A stretch of DNA of 11,041 bases from Dehalococcoidia bacterium UBA1328 (GCA_002306815.1 DBTA01000009.1:1-11041); one strand, 5' to 3'; positions 1 to 7,846 are shown, counted from the first letter of the stretch. Numbers and translations: made by a program. Notes: generated by a model from the sequence alone, not told the origin.

Positions 1-934
1 GAGTCCTAGGGATACCTTCTCGATAGAAGGTCGGTGTAATCACGACGTTTGAGGCAGCCATGATCGCAGGCACATCTTCACGTCGACCCGGAAAAATAAC
101 GTTGCCTTCACTTTTCCACGTTTCAAGTACATTCTCAGTAACTGATCGAAGGTTTCCGGGATCGGGCGCACCAACCATCACCCACGCAATGTTTTTGTTA
201 TGTCGATTCGAGATTCGAGCAGCCTCCACGAAATCTTCGAGTCCTTTGTCGAGCTGCAGTCGACCTAAAAATAAGGCAACAAACGTGTCAGGAGAAATTC
301 CGAGAGTCTTCCGTAGTTCCAGAGATTTCTCTGAGTTTTGAGAGAAAGGTGAGTACTCAGAAATATCGACCCCAGAACCTCCAGCCAGCAACCGTCCTTT
401 TTCACCTGGCAGGCAATTCGCTTCTCGCAAAATGTTCAAATCGTCCGGGTTTTGGAAAGCGATTTCGGAAGCAAGGCGGTTGGCAATCGAATACAAACGT
501 AAGTTCAACCTTCTTGCGAATTTGGATTTCAGACCCGTTCGTTCAACAAACGTGTAACCCAGTCCGGTCACTGTCGAAACTGTGACTGGAGAGCCAGCTA
601 ACTTAGTTGCGATTGGAACGTAGATATTCGGCTTGGTATGAAAATTCTGAACTATGTCAGGACGGATACGGCGAAGTATCATCGCCAACCCGAACACAGA
701 CAGAAATTCGTTGAAAGGGTTACGACCGCTTCGACTCAACTTCCAATCGTGGAAAATTGCACCTGACTCTTTAATCTGATCAGTCCAGACGCCGTCAGGC
801 ACCACGGCGTGCACTTTGTATCCCAGTTCCAGTAGGAATCTGACCCAAGGCATCCTGAGTCGAAAAAATATCTCGTTTTGGTTGGCTACCAAAGCGATTA
901 TTCGAGAATTCTTGTTTCCTGACCGTGTGTCCAT
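1..934 (-). CDS. GT4 glycosyltransferase, CapM/PglA-like (partial, 3' end beyond left edge)
   Basis: Reading the minus strand from an ATG at 934 gives 311 open codons that run off the window start. The product is a GT-B fold, retaining family 4 glycosyltransferase, expected to act at the cytoplasmic membrane face and add a sugar to a lipid-linked glycan. Features seen: N-terminal Rossmann-like start (RIIALVANQN, 11-20), TVTGLGYTF at 121-129 as in CapM/PglA-type enzymes, GGSGVD at 185-190, GRLQLDKG at 224-231 (donor-site loop) and YREGIPRT at 304-311. The last is the start of the EX7E motif, whose second Glu would lie beyond the edge. CapM/PglA relatives often transfer HexNAc or deoxy-HexNAc sugars, but the donor cannot be read here. 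The start lies 15 nt after the in-frame stop of the upstream methyltransferase gene, with no clear Shine-Dalgarno, which suggests translational coupling. The family call is secure; the substrate is unknown. Confidence 0.88.
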   Translation of the reverse strand, partial: MDTRSGNKNSRIIALVANQNEIFFRLRMPWVRFLLELGYKVHAVVPDGVWTDQIKESGAIFHDWKLSRSGRNPFNEFLSVFGLAMILRRIRPDIVQNFHTKPNIYVPIATKLAGSPVTVSTVTGLGYTFVERTGLKSKFARRLNLRLYSIANRLASEIAFQNPDDLNILREANCLPGEKGRLLAGGSGVDISEYSPFSQNSEKSLELRKTLGISPDTFVALFLGRLQLDKGLEDFVEAARISNRHNKNIAWVMVGAPDPGNLRSVTENVLETWKSEGNVIFPGRREDVPAIMAASNVVITPTFYREGIPRT

Positions 935-949
935 GAAAGGTATCGAAAA

Positions 950-1714
950 TCAATCTTTTCGGACGAGTCCGACCGGGGATTCTTTGCTTTGCTTGATAAT
1001 CGTCGGTTCCGCGTCGAAAGTCTTGCATACGTCATGCAACGCATCATTGCTAACGTCGTCAGAAACAAGTATCCCGCCCGATCGAATGTGTGGCCAAGCG
1101 ACTTCGTACTCTCGTTTTTGGTTCGAGTAAGAGTGACGCGAGTCGTGTTGAAAAATATCAATTTGGCGTAGTTCATCAAGCACTTTTGGCAAGAGTCGAT
1201 GAGATGGACCGGTTCTCAGGTCCCACCGGCGTCTTAGATCGTCTGGAACCAGGTAGCCAACCTCAGGTAGAAGTTCAGAATTGGGTGTCGGAAGATCAAT
1301 ACTGATCAGTCGACCTCTCTCGTTTTCCTCCATAGCCTTGAGAATAGTCCAGGAACTAACACCCGCGCCGACGCCGGTTTCCACAACTACTTCTGGGTTC
1401 GTTAGTCGAATCAGCAAGTACGTCGTGGCCGCGAGTTCGGAAGTTGCTGACCATTTAATGGACATGCCAGGCGCTTTCTTTTCGCCAACTAAGAAGGCAG
1501 GCAAGTTGGCCAGCTGTTCTTGGACCTGCGCGAGCTCAATCCCTAGAGCCGCCGCAACACCTTCGGGGACAGCTACCTGTCTTGTGGAATAATACTCGAG
1601 GTGCCTCCTGTGCCGCGGCGTAGTTATTCGATCATCAATGAATTCAGTCGCCCATCTCGTCGCTAACCGGGGGGTTCTGAAGAATCTTGCAGTTCGAAGA
1701 ATCGCTGAAAACAC
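950..1714 (-). CDS. class I SAM-dependent methyltransferase in polysaccharide operon
   Basis: A 254-aa protein whose first ~85 residues are a variable N-terminal extension, followed by a Rossmann-fold methyltransferase domain. Motif I is VVVETGVGAGVSSWTIL (109-125) with the glycine-rich SAM loop. The acidic residue that would bind the SAM ribose is D140 in ISIDLP, and the stretch IFQHDSRHSYSNQ (187-199) followed by WPHIRSGGILVSDDV (207-221) matches the Methyltransf_24-type arrangement (HDS-H-Y and GG-DD). Such enzymes commonly O-methylate sugars in glycan clusters, though other small-molecule targets are possible. The start is GTG at 1714; its G is also the last base of the preceding gene's TAG stop (TAGTG, 1-nt overlap), so translation is probably coupled. 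It ends in TGA 15 nt before the next glycosyltransferase. The fold is clear; the substrate is an inference from context. Confidence 0.85.
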   Translation of the reverse strand: MFSAILRTARFFRTPRLATRWATEFIDDRITTPRHRRHLEYYSTRQVAVPEGVAAALGIELAQVQEQLANLPAFLVGEKKAPGMSIKWSATSELAATTYLLIRLTNPEVVVETGVGAGVSSWTILKAMEENERGRLISIDLPTPNSELLPEVGYLVPDDLRRRWDLRTGPSHRLLPKVLDELRQIDIFQHDSRHSYSNQKREYEVAWPHIRSGGILVSDDVSNDALHDVCKTFDAEPTIIKQSKESPVGLVRKD

Positions 1715-2892
1715 TATAAAAAAGTACCTGACGCTGAGTGAATCGACGATGTTTCGTCGGCTACACCGAGATAGAACCTGTACATTTCGTCGAGACGCGA
1801 TACGTACTGATCAGCGGAGTATTTTTCTGTGCATAGGATACGACCTGCGGAGCCCAGTCGCTTCTGCAAATCGGCATCTCCAGCCAATCGGATAATCGAG
1901 TTAGACATCGCTTGAACATCTCTCGATCCTACGAGCAAACCCGTTTTTTCATCTATTACTGCCTCGGAAGTTCCGCCGACGTTAGTGGCGATCACTGGTT
2001 TTCCAGAAGCCATTGCTTCTATCGCTGTTCGTGGAAATCCTTCTGTTAGTGAAGGCATCAGTACGCTGTCAGCAGCCGAGAGCAAACCAGGTATGTCGTT
2101 TTGCACGCCGAGGAATAAAACATATTCGTCGATCCCAAGCCCTGAGGCAACGTTTTGCAACCGCTCGAGCTGGTCACCTTCTCCTGCTAAAACAAATCGA
2201 AGATTTGGATTTCTAGTGATCGCTGAAGCGAAGGATCGAATCCCGAATTCGACACCCTTGACCTTTCGAAGGCGACCGACATACACGATTAAATGGTGGT
2301 CGGATAATGCGCCAAGTTGAGTCCGAATTTCGTCACGCCGAGCATGATTCTCATACGCTTCGAGATCTAAACCTGACCGAACGACCTCGATCTTTTTCCT
2401 GGGAACGCCCAGGTCTTGTGAGATCGATACGGCACCTATCTCAGAGTTAACCTCGACTGCGTCCGTTAACGGATTGGTTAGTTTAGTAGCCAGCCGTCCC
2501 CAACCACGAGCCTGACCAATCGTTCGTTCTGACCCGATAATCACCGGTACGCCTACCAAACGTCCAACCACTCGTCCGAGTACGTTTCCGTGCAAAAGAT
2601 AAGTGTGAAGAATGTCGGGGCGGAGATCCTTGAGCAGTGAACGCAATCGCAACGCCACACCTATATCTGTTTTTCGACTCAGACCAAGAGAATGAACCTC
2701 AACGCCGACCTTGCGGAACTGGTCAGCCATTTGCATTCGATCCGTGATCGAACACACTGCGTGTTCATATTTCTCATTGTCGAACCTAGGCAAACCCAGA
2801 AGCAGACCGCGCTGGGCACCACCTACTTCGAGGCTTGTAATCAGATGGAATACTTTGATTTTTCTAGTCGGGCTAATCAAGCGAAACACCAA
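1714..2892 (-). CDS. GT4 family glycosyltransferase
   Basis: A 392-aa retaining GT-B glycosyltransferase, full length for family GT4. The N-terminal acceptor domain has VFHLITSLEVGGAQRG (14-29), the usual glycine-rich GGAQ loop, and the linker region carries RSGLD (172-176). The C-terminal donor domain has YVGRLRKVKG (204-213), LAGEGD (235-240), LGVQNDIPGLLSAAD (261-275) and TEGFPRTAIEAMASGKPVIA (283-302), in which E284 and E292 form the EX7E nucleotide-sugar-binding motif. It probably extends a lipid-linked oligosaccharide in the cytoplasm; donor and linkage are not predictable from sequence. The start is TTG at 2892 or GTG at 2889. Both lie inside the end of asnB (20- or 17-nt overlap), there is no ATG nearby, and no clear Shine-Dalgarno is seen, which points to translational coupling. 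Stop is TAG. Confidence 0.92.
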   Translation of the reverse strand: MVFRLISPTRKIKVFHLITSLEVGGAQRGLLLGLPRFDNEKYEHAVCSITDRMQMADQFRKVGVEVHSLGLSRKTDIGVALRLRSLLKDLRPDILHTYLLHGNVLGRVVGRLVGVPVIIGSERTIGQARGWGRLATKLTNPLTDAVEVNSEIGAVSISQDLGVPRKKIEVVRSGLDLEAYENHARRDEIRTQLGALSDHHLIVYVGRLRKVKGVEFGIRSFASAITRNPNLRFVLAGEGDQLERLQNVASGLGIDEYVLFLGVQNDIPGLLSAADSVLMPSLTEGFPRTAIEAMASGKPVIATNVGGTSEAVIDEKTGLLVGSRDVQAMSNSIIRLAGDADLQKRLGSAGRILCTEKYSADQYVSRLDEMYRFYLGVADETSSIHSASGTFL

Positions 2893-4768
2893 ACGCGCTT
2901 GCCCATGTCTCCAAACAGATCAGATTCCACAGGCGGACTGCGTGGCTTTGTCTGTTGGATGAATGTTGATCAATCATCTTGTTGATGAACTCTGGATTCA
3001 CAACTTTGTGAACTTCAGCACCTCTAGAAACTAACAGTTCTTGAGTCATTTCTCGTAGCGGGCCGTTAATCCACGCTCCGACAGGTACGGTAAACCCAGC
3101 CTTTTTTCGATTGACTATGTGTTCGGGAATCAGATCAGCGTACGCTTTTTTAAGCACCTGTTTCCCCGATCTGCGATCGATTGTGAAATCGTTGGGAATC
3201 GTTGCCGCAAATTCGACCAAGCGATGATCGAGGAATGGCGTTCGTACTTCGAGCCCGTGAGCCATCGACATCCGGTCGGCTTTGACCATTAGGTCGCCTG
3301 GTAAATACGTTGTCGTGTCAACCAATTGGGCAGATCTGGGCGACTCAACATCCACGACATTTTCGAACCTGGTGGACATGTGGTCATTCCAACCAGCGGA
3401 ACGCCCCAACTGAAATCTGAACTCATCGGTGAATTCATTCTTGTGCGACTCCGACCTGAACTGCTGCATCCAGCCCAAATACCATTGGTGGGCCGAATCT
3501 GTTGCCGGGTACATGAGCCGTTTCAGGCGACGCAAGTTGCTTCGTTTGCCTGGTGACTCGGGAATCATTTTCGCCATAGGAGCGACGATGCCCTTCCGAA
3601 CAAATGCCGGAACGGTGTGGTACTTTTCCGCGAACCTCAATCCAATATAGCGGTCGTAGCCACCAAATACTTCATCACCACCATCACCGCTGAGCGCCAC
3701 AGTCACGTGCTGACGAGTCTGACGCGACAGGTAATACATCGGAACCATTGATGAGTCTGCGAACGGTTCATCGGCGAAGCGCACGATCGCCTGAAGATCG
3801 TCAACCAAATCAGATGTCACAACGAACTCTTCGTGATCCGTGTTGAACCGATTCGCGATCGTTCTCGCATATTCAAGTTCGCTGAACGAGTCTTCTTCAA
3901 ACCCTATGGAAAATGTCTTTAGATTCGACGAGGAGGCCTCGGCAGCCGAACCAACAACGACCGAAGAATCAAGACCACCGCTCAGGAAAAACCCTAGAGG
4001 CACATCACTCACAAGTCTTGAAGAAACAGCCTGGTCGGCCAGTCTACGAGTCTCGGAAACCGCATCCTCAATCGTCATCGTTGAGTCGATATCTGTTTTG
4101 AGTTCCCAGTATTTCTTGACACTGACGCCGGTTTCATCGAACACCAACATGTGCGCCGAAGGCAGTTTGGCAACGCCTTTGAAAATGCTCATGGGCTCGG
4201 GCACGTACCCATATGTCAGATAGCAACATAAAGCCTCAGGATCTACCTTACGATCTTTATTGTCGTCGCCAGTAAACGCCTTCGTTTCGGACGCAAACTT
4301 TATTTTTCCGGCACCTAGCTGGTAATACATAGGTTTCTTACCAAGCCTGTCCCTGGCGAGCACGAGACGCCTCTTTGGTTCGTCCCAGATTGCCAAAGCA
4401 AACATACCATCTAGCCGGTCTACGAAATTCAAACCTTCGTCCTCGTATAAATGGACGATGACCTCAGTATCAGAGTTAGTGCTGAAACTATGCCCGTTTT
4501 CTGTCAACTGTCTGCGAAGCGATTTGAAGTTGTAAATCTCACCGTTGAGGATCACGAAAACCGTTTCATCCTCGTTCGCAATCGGCTGCCATCCTGTTTC
4601 TGTGTCGATTACAGAGAGACGAGTGTGACCAAACGCGACAGCCCCACGAATCATAGTGCGTGTGCCGTCAGGTCCCCTGTGTTCGATTGTTCGACAGATG
4701 GCGCGTAATTCTTCCTCCCGAATGGGAGGCGATTCATTTAAGTCAACGACGCCAAATACGCCACACAT
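2873..4768 (-). CDS. asnB: asparagine synthase (glutamine-hydrolysing) / AsnB-type amidotransferase
   Basis: A 631-aa protein with both domains of class B asparagine synthetase. The N-terminal Ntn glutaminase begins MCGVFGV, where Cys2 is the nucleophile after Met removal, and continues with GHTRLSVID (47-55), NGEIYN (75-80), SDTEV (99-103) and LARDRLGKKPMYY (137-149). The synthetase domain has the ATP PP-loop LSGGLDSS (262-269), SIGF (287-290), SGDGGDEVFGGYDRY (360-374) and, later, the conserved segments EVRTPFLDHRLVEFA and KKAGFTVP. The known reaction converts Asp plus Gln and ATP to Asn plus Glu via an adenylate. As first gene of a glycan operon it may instead amidate a uronic acid or other sugar carboxylate, as proposed for some AsnB paralogues in O-antigen loci; sequence alone cannot separate these. 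ATG at 4768 is preceded by GAGGAAG, rather distant (about 12 nt) for a Shine-Dalgarno. Confidence 0.93.
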   Translation of the reverse strand: MCGVFGVVDLNESPPIREEELRAICRTIEHRGPDGTRTMIRGAVAFGHTRLSVIDTETGWQPIANEDETVFVILNGEIYNFKSLRRQLTENGHSFSTNSDTEVIVHLYEDEGLNFVDRLDGMFALAIWDEPKRRLVLARDRLGKKPMYYQLGAGKIKFASETKAFTGDDNKDRKVDPEALCCYLTYGYVPEPMSIFKGVAKLPSAHMLVFDETGVSVKKYWELKTDIDSTMTIEDAVSETRRLADQAVSSRLVSDVPLGFFLSGGLDSSVVVGSAAEASSSNLKTFSIGFEEDSFSELEYARTIANRFNTDHEEFVVTSDLVDDLQAIVRFADEPFADSSMVPMYYLSRQTRQHVTVALSGDGGDEVFGGYDRYIGLRFAEKYHTVPAFVRKGIVAPMAKMIPESPGKRSNLRRLKRLMYPATDSAHQWYLGWMQQFRSESHKNEFTDEFRFQLGRSAGWNDHMSTRFENVVDVESPRSAQLVDTTTYLPGDLMVKADRMSMAHGLEVRTPFLDHRLVEFAATIPNDFTIDRRSGKQVLKKAYADLIPEHIVNRKKAGFTVPVGAWINGPLREMTQELLVSRGAEVHKVVNPEFINKMIDQHSSNRQSHAVRLWNLICLETWASAFGVSLD

Positions 4769-5115
4769 CTAATTCGATCTTCCTCGCATGGTCAGAACAG
4801 TGGGCAGAAAATTCGCGCTCAGCGTAAACAATGGTGATCTAGCCCTGTGCAACAAATTCATAAGCACCTACCGAAAGTACATGAATTCGTCCTGACTCAC
4901 GTTTGTCCGTGGGAACCGATTTCAATGCCGGATTTAATCGGTACTTGATTTTATCTATCAACCAATCATCCCATTAGGTGAGATATTTGAAGAAGACTAA
5001 CAATTACCCGATCAACAGCTTCGTTCAATTTTCGTGCAGTTGATAAATCAGAATATAGGCGGGAATTCGTTAGACTCAGTATCCGCTTAACCGCTCACGT
5101 AATCGATTCCATCAA
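4769..5115. other. divergent intergenic region between the glycan operon and the ligase-like gene
   Basis: These 347 bases separate two genes transcribed away from each other, so promoters for both should lie here. I see no coding sequence, tRNA or strong terminator. A moderate minus-strand promoter candidate is listed separately. For the plus strand there is a TTGATA at 5040-5045, but no matching -10 hexamer at the usual spacing, so I do not call a promoter. Confidence 0.6.
4932..4961 (-). promoter_or_regulatory. candidate sigma70-type promoter for asnB operon
   Basis: On the minus strand TTGATA (4961-4956) is followed after 18 nt by TTAAAT (4937-4932), which match TTGACA and TATAAT at 5/6 and 4/6 positions. 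It would leave a leader of about 155 nt before the asnB ATG. In AT-rich intergenic DNA such a match can arise by chance, so this is only a candidate. Confidence 0.25.
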
Positions 5116-7425
5116 ATGCAACTCAACCGCGCTATTACCTATAACTCACGATTGTCCAACGACCGAGTCAACAAGATAATCGTATGGTTGACGTTGATCG
5201 GGTTGGTGACGGCTTCTTTATCATTCAGCGTTTTCGAAGTAGTTGCTGTTTTCAACGAACCCAAAGTTGTAGCACTACACCTAATTTCGGGCCTAATCGC
5301 TATCCTCTGGGCCTGGCAAGCCGCAATTGGAAGAGTCCAGGCTCCATCGCTGAACGACTCTAAAACATCCTGGGATTTAGCAGGGTGGGTTGGCAGGGAT
5401 CCTGCCAGATGGGCGTTGATATGTGTTGCGATTTGGGTCTTCGCACAAATAGCGTCAACCATTCTCTCCCCGCTCCCTATCATCAGTTTCTTCGGTGGTG
5501 ACGAGGCCCGCTCCGGTTACAACCTCTACGACAGCCTCTCACTCACAGTCCTGTTGGTTTCAGTCGCGCTAAGATTTCGATCACGCGAATCCTTGGACCT
5601 CCTGATTTACACGCTTGTGATCACCGGTGCTACCGCGGCGGCGTACGGAATCGCTCAACATTTTGGTTGGGACCCGCTGGGCGGCAATGCTGGAAGGACC
5701 CGAGTAATTTCCAGTTTCGGGAACACGCTCAACTTTGGCGGATACATGGTGATGTCAATCCCCGCCACTCTTGCACTCGCCTACAAACGCCCAAGTAACT
5801 GGTGGATTTGGATTGCTATGGTAGCTGTTGCCCTGACACTCCAACTCACCGGACTTTGGTTTTCAGGAGGAAGAGGACCTTTTGTTTCCGCATTCGCCTC
5901 GATTGCAACTTTCTTCCTGATCTGTGTCGCTGTTTTGCCGATTAAGAAAGTTGCCCTAGCGCTTATGATTCTGATCTTTTGTTCAGTTGCAGCTGTGGGG
6001 ATTGCTGCCATACCGTCCGAGCAAGGTGACGTCGGTCTCCAGCGCATAAAGAGTCTCGGGACTCAGTTCAGCACAAACAGTTCATCCACAGATATCGAAG
6101 GCGGTCTGGACGGACGATTTAACATATGGGGTTCATCACTCAAGATTGTCACCGGTTGGGATTTACCGATCAAAGAGCCTGCTGCGAACCGCCTCTTACG
6201 TCCTGTGTTCGGACTCGGTCCAGACATGTATGTCTATTCGTTCCCACTGGTCGGAAAACCGCAATCTGGCTTAGCGCTTGTTGATCACACTCACAACTAC
6301 ACACTCCAGATTCTAATGGAGCAGGGATTCGCTGGTCTTACAGCGTTTGTAGGTCTGTCCACGCTAATAGTAATTATGTCCGTTCGATTGACACTTATGT
6401 TTCGGTCTCGTGGTGCCGGACTTGATCCGCTGGCGATTTTATTGCTCGCTCTTGCTCCTGCAACTATCGGCAAGCTGGTAGAAATGCAGTCAGGCGTGGC
6501 GCGCGTCTCTGACCTTGCGATGAATATGGCTCTTTTTGGCGGAGTCATAGCTCTCTATGAGATCGCAGGTCGCACTCTTGCTTCCGATAGTGAGCCTCAA
6601 CCTCGAACTCGCGCACGTTCCGTATACGCGTTGACAGCACCCAGCCAGACGCTCGTCGGTGCGAACCTTTTGGCTGCCATTGTCGTGACGGTCGCGCTAA
6701 TATCTATATTTATTTCGTGGGATATGCGAAGACTGACTGCCAGTCACGCTCTAGCTATCGGGTACGACAGTCCGTCTCAGGAGGAACGGGCTCTCTTATG
6801 GGCAAACGTTCAGAGCCGAGTACCCGAACGTGAATCGTTTACGTTCACACTTTTTGAGGAATATGACGAAGCCGCCCGGCAGCAGCACGAGTTAGGAAAC
6901 AAGGATGAAGCTCTACGGCTCATGCTATTCGGGCGAGACATGCTGCTCGAATATGAACAACGTGATCCACTGGAACTGGACACTCAAACCGGTCTGTTAA
7001 AAACCGCATCAACACTAATCGCTTGGGGTCACAATGAATATGCTCAAGAGCTCGCTGACCGTGCTATCCGTATGGCCGAGGCAAATCCTGCGTACCCGAC
7101 AATCCTTGGAACATCAGCTACTGCGTTGACCAGTGTAGGACTCCATGAACTGGCGATCGAATATGCCGACATGGCAATTGCCACAGAACAGACGACGCAA
7201 CCGTGGTCAAAAGCCTGGTACGCCAAAGGGCGAGCTTTGATCGAGCTCAATAGGGACGATGAAGCTATTGCTGTTCTCACGACCGCCACTGAAAAACAAC
7301 CCGGCGCCGAAGGTGCATTGCTGTCGCACCAGCTCCTAGCTATTCTTTATTTACAACGAGGAGACACCGAAGCTTATGAACGTCATTTGGAACTCTCTAA
7401 CGGAGAAATAACGATCACTGAGTGA
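5116..7425 (+). CDS. O-antigen ligase/polymerase family protein (Wzy_C) with C-terminal TPR-like domain
   Basis: A 769-aa protein. Residues 1-535 hold about a dozen hydrophobic segments (for example 20-43, 51-70, 98-118, 141-152, 161-178, 206-222, 230-247, 257-300, 404-428, 438-452, 468-484, 513-534). Family landmarks in order are FGNTLNFGGYM (201-211), SGGRGP (250-255), GRFNIWGSSL (333-342), FGLGPDMY (365-372) and the signature loop DHTHNYTLQILMEQGFAGL (390-408), like the HxHN...E.G..G of WaaL/Wzy/PglL proteins. Residues 536-769 are soluble and helical with TPR-like repeats, clearest at 639-690 and 697-729 (AWYAKGRALIELNRDDEAIAVL). The protein probably polymerises a lipid-linked glycan or transfers it to an acceptor; which of the two cannot be told. 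It lies divergent to the glycan operon. ATG at 5116 has no obvious Shine-Dalgarno, so the exact start is uncertain. The stop is TGA. Confidence 0.85.
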   Translation: MQLNRAITYNSRLSNDRVNKIIVWLTLIGLVTASLSFSVFEVVAVFNEPKVVALHLISGLIAILWAWQAAIGRVQAPSLNDSKTSWDLAGWVGRDPARWALICVAIWVFAQIASTILSPLPIISFFGGDEARSGYNLYDSLSLTVLLVSVALRFRSRESLDLLIYTLVITGATAAAYGIAQHFGWDPLGGNAGRTRVISSFGNTLNFGGYMVMSIPATLALAYKRPSNWWIWIAMVAVALTLQLTGLWFSGGRGPFVSAFASIATFFLICVAVLPIKKVALALMILIFCSVAAVGIAAIPSEQGDVGLQRIKSLGTQFSTNSSSTDIEGGLDGRFNIWGSSLKIVTGWDLPIKEPAANRLLRPVFGLGPDMYVYSFPLVGKPQSGLALVDHTHNYTLQILMEQGFAGLTAFVGLSTLIVIMSVRLTLMFRSRGAGLDPLAILLLALAPATIGKLVEMQSGVARVSDLAMNMALFGGVIALYEIAGRTLASDSEPQPRTRARSVYALTAPSQTLVGANLLAAIVVTVALISIFISWDMRRLTASHALAIGYDSPSQEERALLWANVQSRVPERESFTFTLFEEYDEAARQQHELGNKDEALRLMLFGRDMLLEYEQRDPLELDTQTGLLKTASTLIAWGHNEYAQELADRAIRMAEANPAYPTILGTSATALTSVGLHELAIEYADMAIATEQTTQPWSKAWYAKGRALIELNRDDEAIAVLTTATEKQPGAEGALLSHQLLAILYLQRGDTEAYERHLELSNGEITITE

Positions 7426-7494
7426 TTGTTGGGTATGTGTTTAAGCGCCGGAAATTCGCCTTGCCCCACAGCCCTAACTCACCTGATAACGAGC

Positions 7495-7527
7495 AACTTA
7501 TTTCCAAGTTTTCGAAAGAAATAAGTT
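7495..7527. repeat. 10-bp inverted repeat downstream of the ligase-like gene
   Basis: AACTTATTTC (7495-7504) and GAAATAAGTT (7518-7527) are perfect inverted copies separated by 13 nt. It starts 70 nt after the ligase-like stop and ends about 50 nt before the tRNA. No T-run follows, so it is a poor intrinsic terminator. It could be an mRNA 3'-end stabilising hairpin or a protein-binding dyad near the tRNA promoter. Confidence 0.5.
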
Positions 7528-7578
7528 CAAATTTCTGCTACCTTTATTACAGCATTCGGTTCTACTGAACTCAGCTGC

Positions 7579-7654
7579 GCGGGGGTAGCTCAGCTGGCAG
7601 AGCATCTGCCTTCCAAGCAGAATGTCGCGAGTTCGAATCTCGTCCCCCGCTCCA
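7579..7654 (+). tRNA. tRNA-Gly (anticodon TCC), CCA encoded
   Basis: The full cloverleaf can be traced. The acceptor stem is GCGGGGG (7579-7585) paired with CCCCCGC (7644-7650); the D stem is GCTC/GAGC with a GG-containing loop. The anticodon stem is TCTGC/GCAGA with loop CTTCCAA, placing anticodon TCC at 7612-7614, which reads GGA and GGG glycine codons. The T arm is GCGAG/CTCGT with loop TTCGAAT, and one pair is G-U. The discriminator is T7651 and CCA (7652-7654) is genomically encoded. A terminator follows 20 nt later, so it is probably transcribed alone. Confidence 0.97.
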
Positions 7655-7673
7655 ATTACAAACCAACTAGAGG

Positions 7674-7704
7674 AGCCCTCGCAGAAATGTGGGGGCTTTT
7701 CTGT
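7674..7704 (+). terminator. rho-independent terminator of tRNA-Gly
   Basis: AGCCCTC (7674-7680) pairs with GGGGGCT (7691-7697) with one G-U pair across a 10-nt loop. It is followed directly by TTT and a further pyrimidine-rich stretch (CTGTTTG). Its position 20 nt after the CCA end fits a tRNA terminator. Confidence 0.75.
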
Positions 7705-7706
7705 TT

Positions 7707-7724
7707 GTTGACCTTAAGTTGACC
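7707..7724. repeat. GTTGACC direct repeat, 11-bp period
   Basis: GTTGACC occurs at 7707-7713 and again at 7718-7724, separated by TTAA. An 11-bp period is about one helical turn, so the two could be neighbouring half-sites for a DNA-binding protein. It sits immediately after the tRNA terminator. Function is unknown and chance remains possible. Confidence 0.35.
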
Positions 7725-7781
7725 GAATAGCGCTGAAACATAGTTGTGTTGATTAACTTGAAACCATATGATTCATTCCGA

Positions 7782-7807
7782 GGTAAATATATACCTATTT
7801 TTGGTAT
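7782..7807. promoter_or_regulatory. overlapping dyads next to the promoter, possible operator
   Basis: GGTAAATATATACC (7782-7795) is a 14-bp dyad symmetric at all but one pair of positions. Its right half (ATACC, 7791-7795) also forms an inverted repeat with GGTAT (7803-7807), which overlaps the -35 hexamer of the downstream promoter. The geometry is typical of a repressor or activator site, but no cognate regulator gene is in the window. Confidence 0.35.
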
Positions 7808-7829
7808 TTTTATTTACATAGATTATATT
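7801..7829 (+). promoter_or_regulatory. sigma70-type promoter for the 213-aa protein gene
   Basis: TTGGTA (7801-7806) and TATATT (7824-7829) are spaced by exactly 17 nt and match the consensus hexamers at 4/6 and 5/6 positions. They lie in an AT-rich stretch just upstream of a well-spaced ribosome-binding site. The predicted transcript would start near 7836, giving a very short leader that contains the Shine-Dalgarno. Confidence 0.55.
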
Positions 7830-7840
7830 TAATTCGCTTC

Positions 7841-7846
7841 AGGAGG
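7841..7846 (+). promoter_or_regulatory. strong Shine-Dalgarno fixing the start at 7853
   Basis: AGGAGG lies 6 nt before the ATG at 7853, the strongest ribosome-binding site in the window. It decides the start codon of the 213-aa gene and suggests efficient translation. Confidence 0.85.

Noticed and set aside
795..1179. Short minus-strand frames overlapping the methyltransferase/glycosyltransferase junction
   Set aside because: They are in other frames of two genes with clear family motifs, and their translations resemble nothing.
1281..1592. 103-codon plus-strand open frame
   Set aside because: It is antisense to the methyltransferase domain, including its SAM-binding motif, and is explained as a shadow of that gene.
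3840..4223. 127-codon plus-strand open frame
   Set aside because: It lies wholly opposite the well-supported asnB gene, its translation has no recognisable domain, and it has no ribosome-binding site.
5040..5076. Plus-strand promoter for the ligase-like gene (TTGATA at 5040, TAGACT at 5071)
   Set aside because: The spacing between the hexamers is 25 nt, too long for a sigma70 promoter, and no better -10 lies at 16-18 nt.
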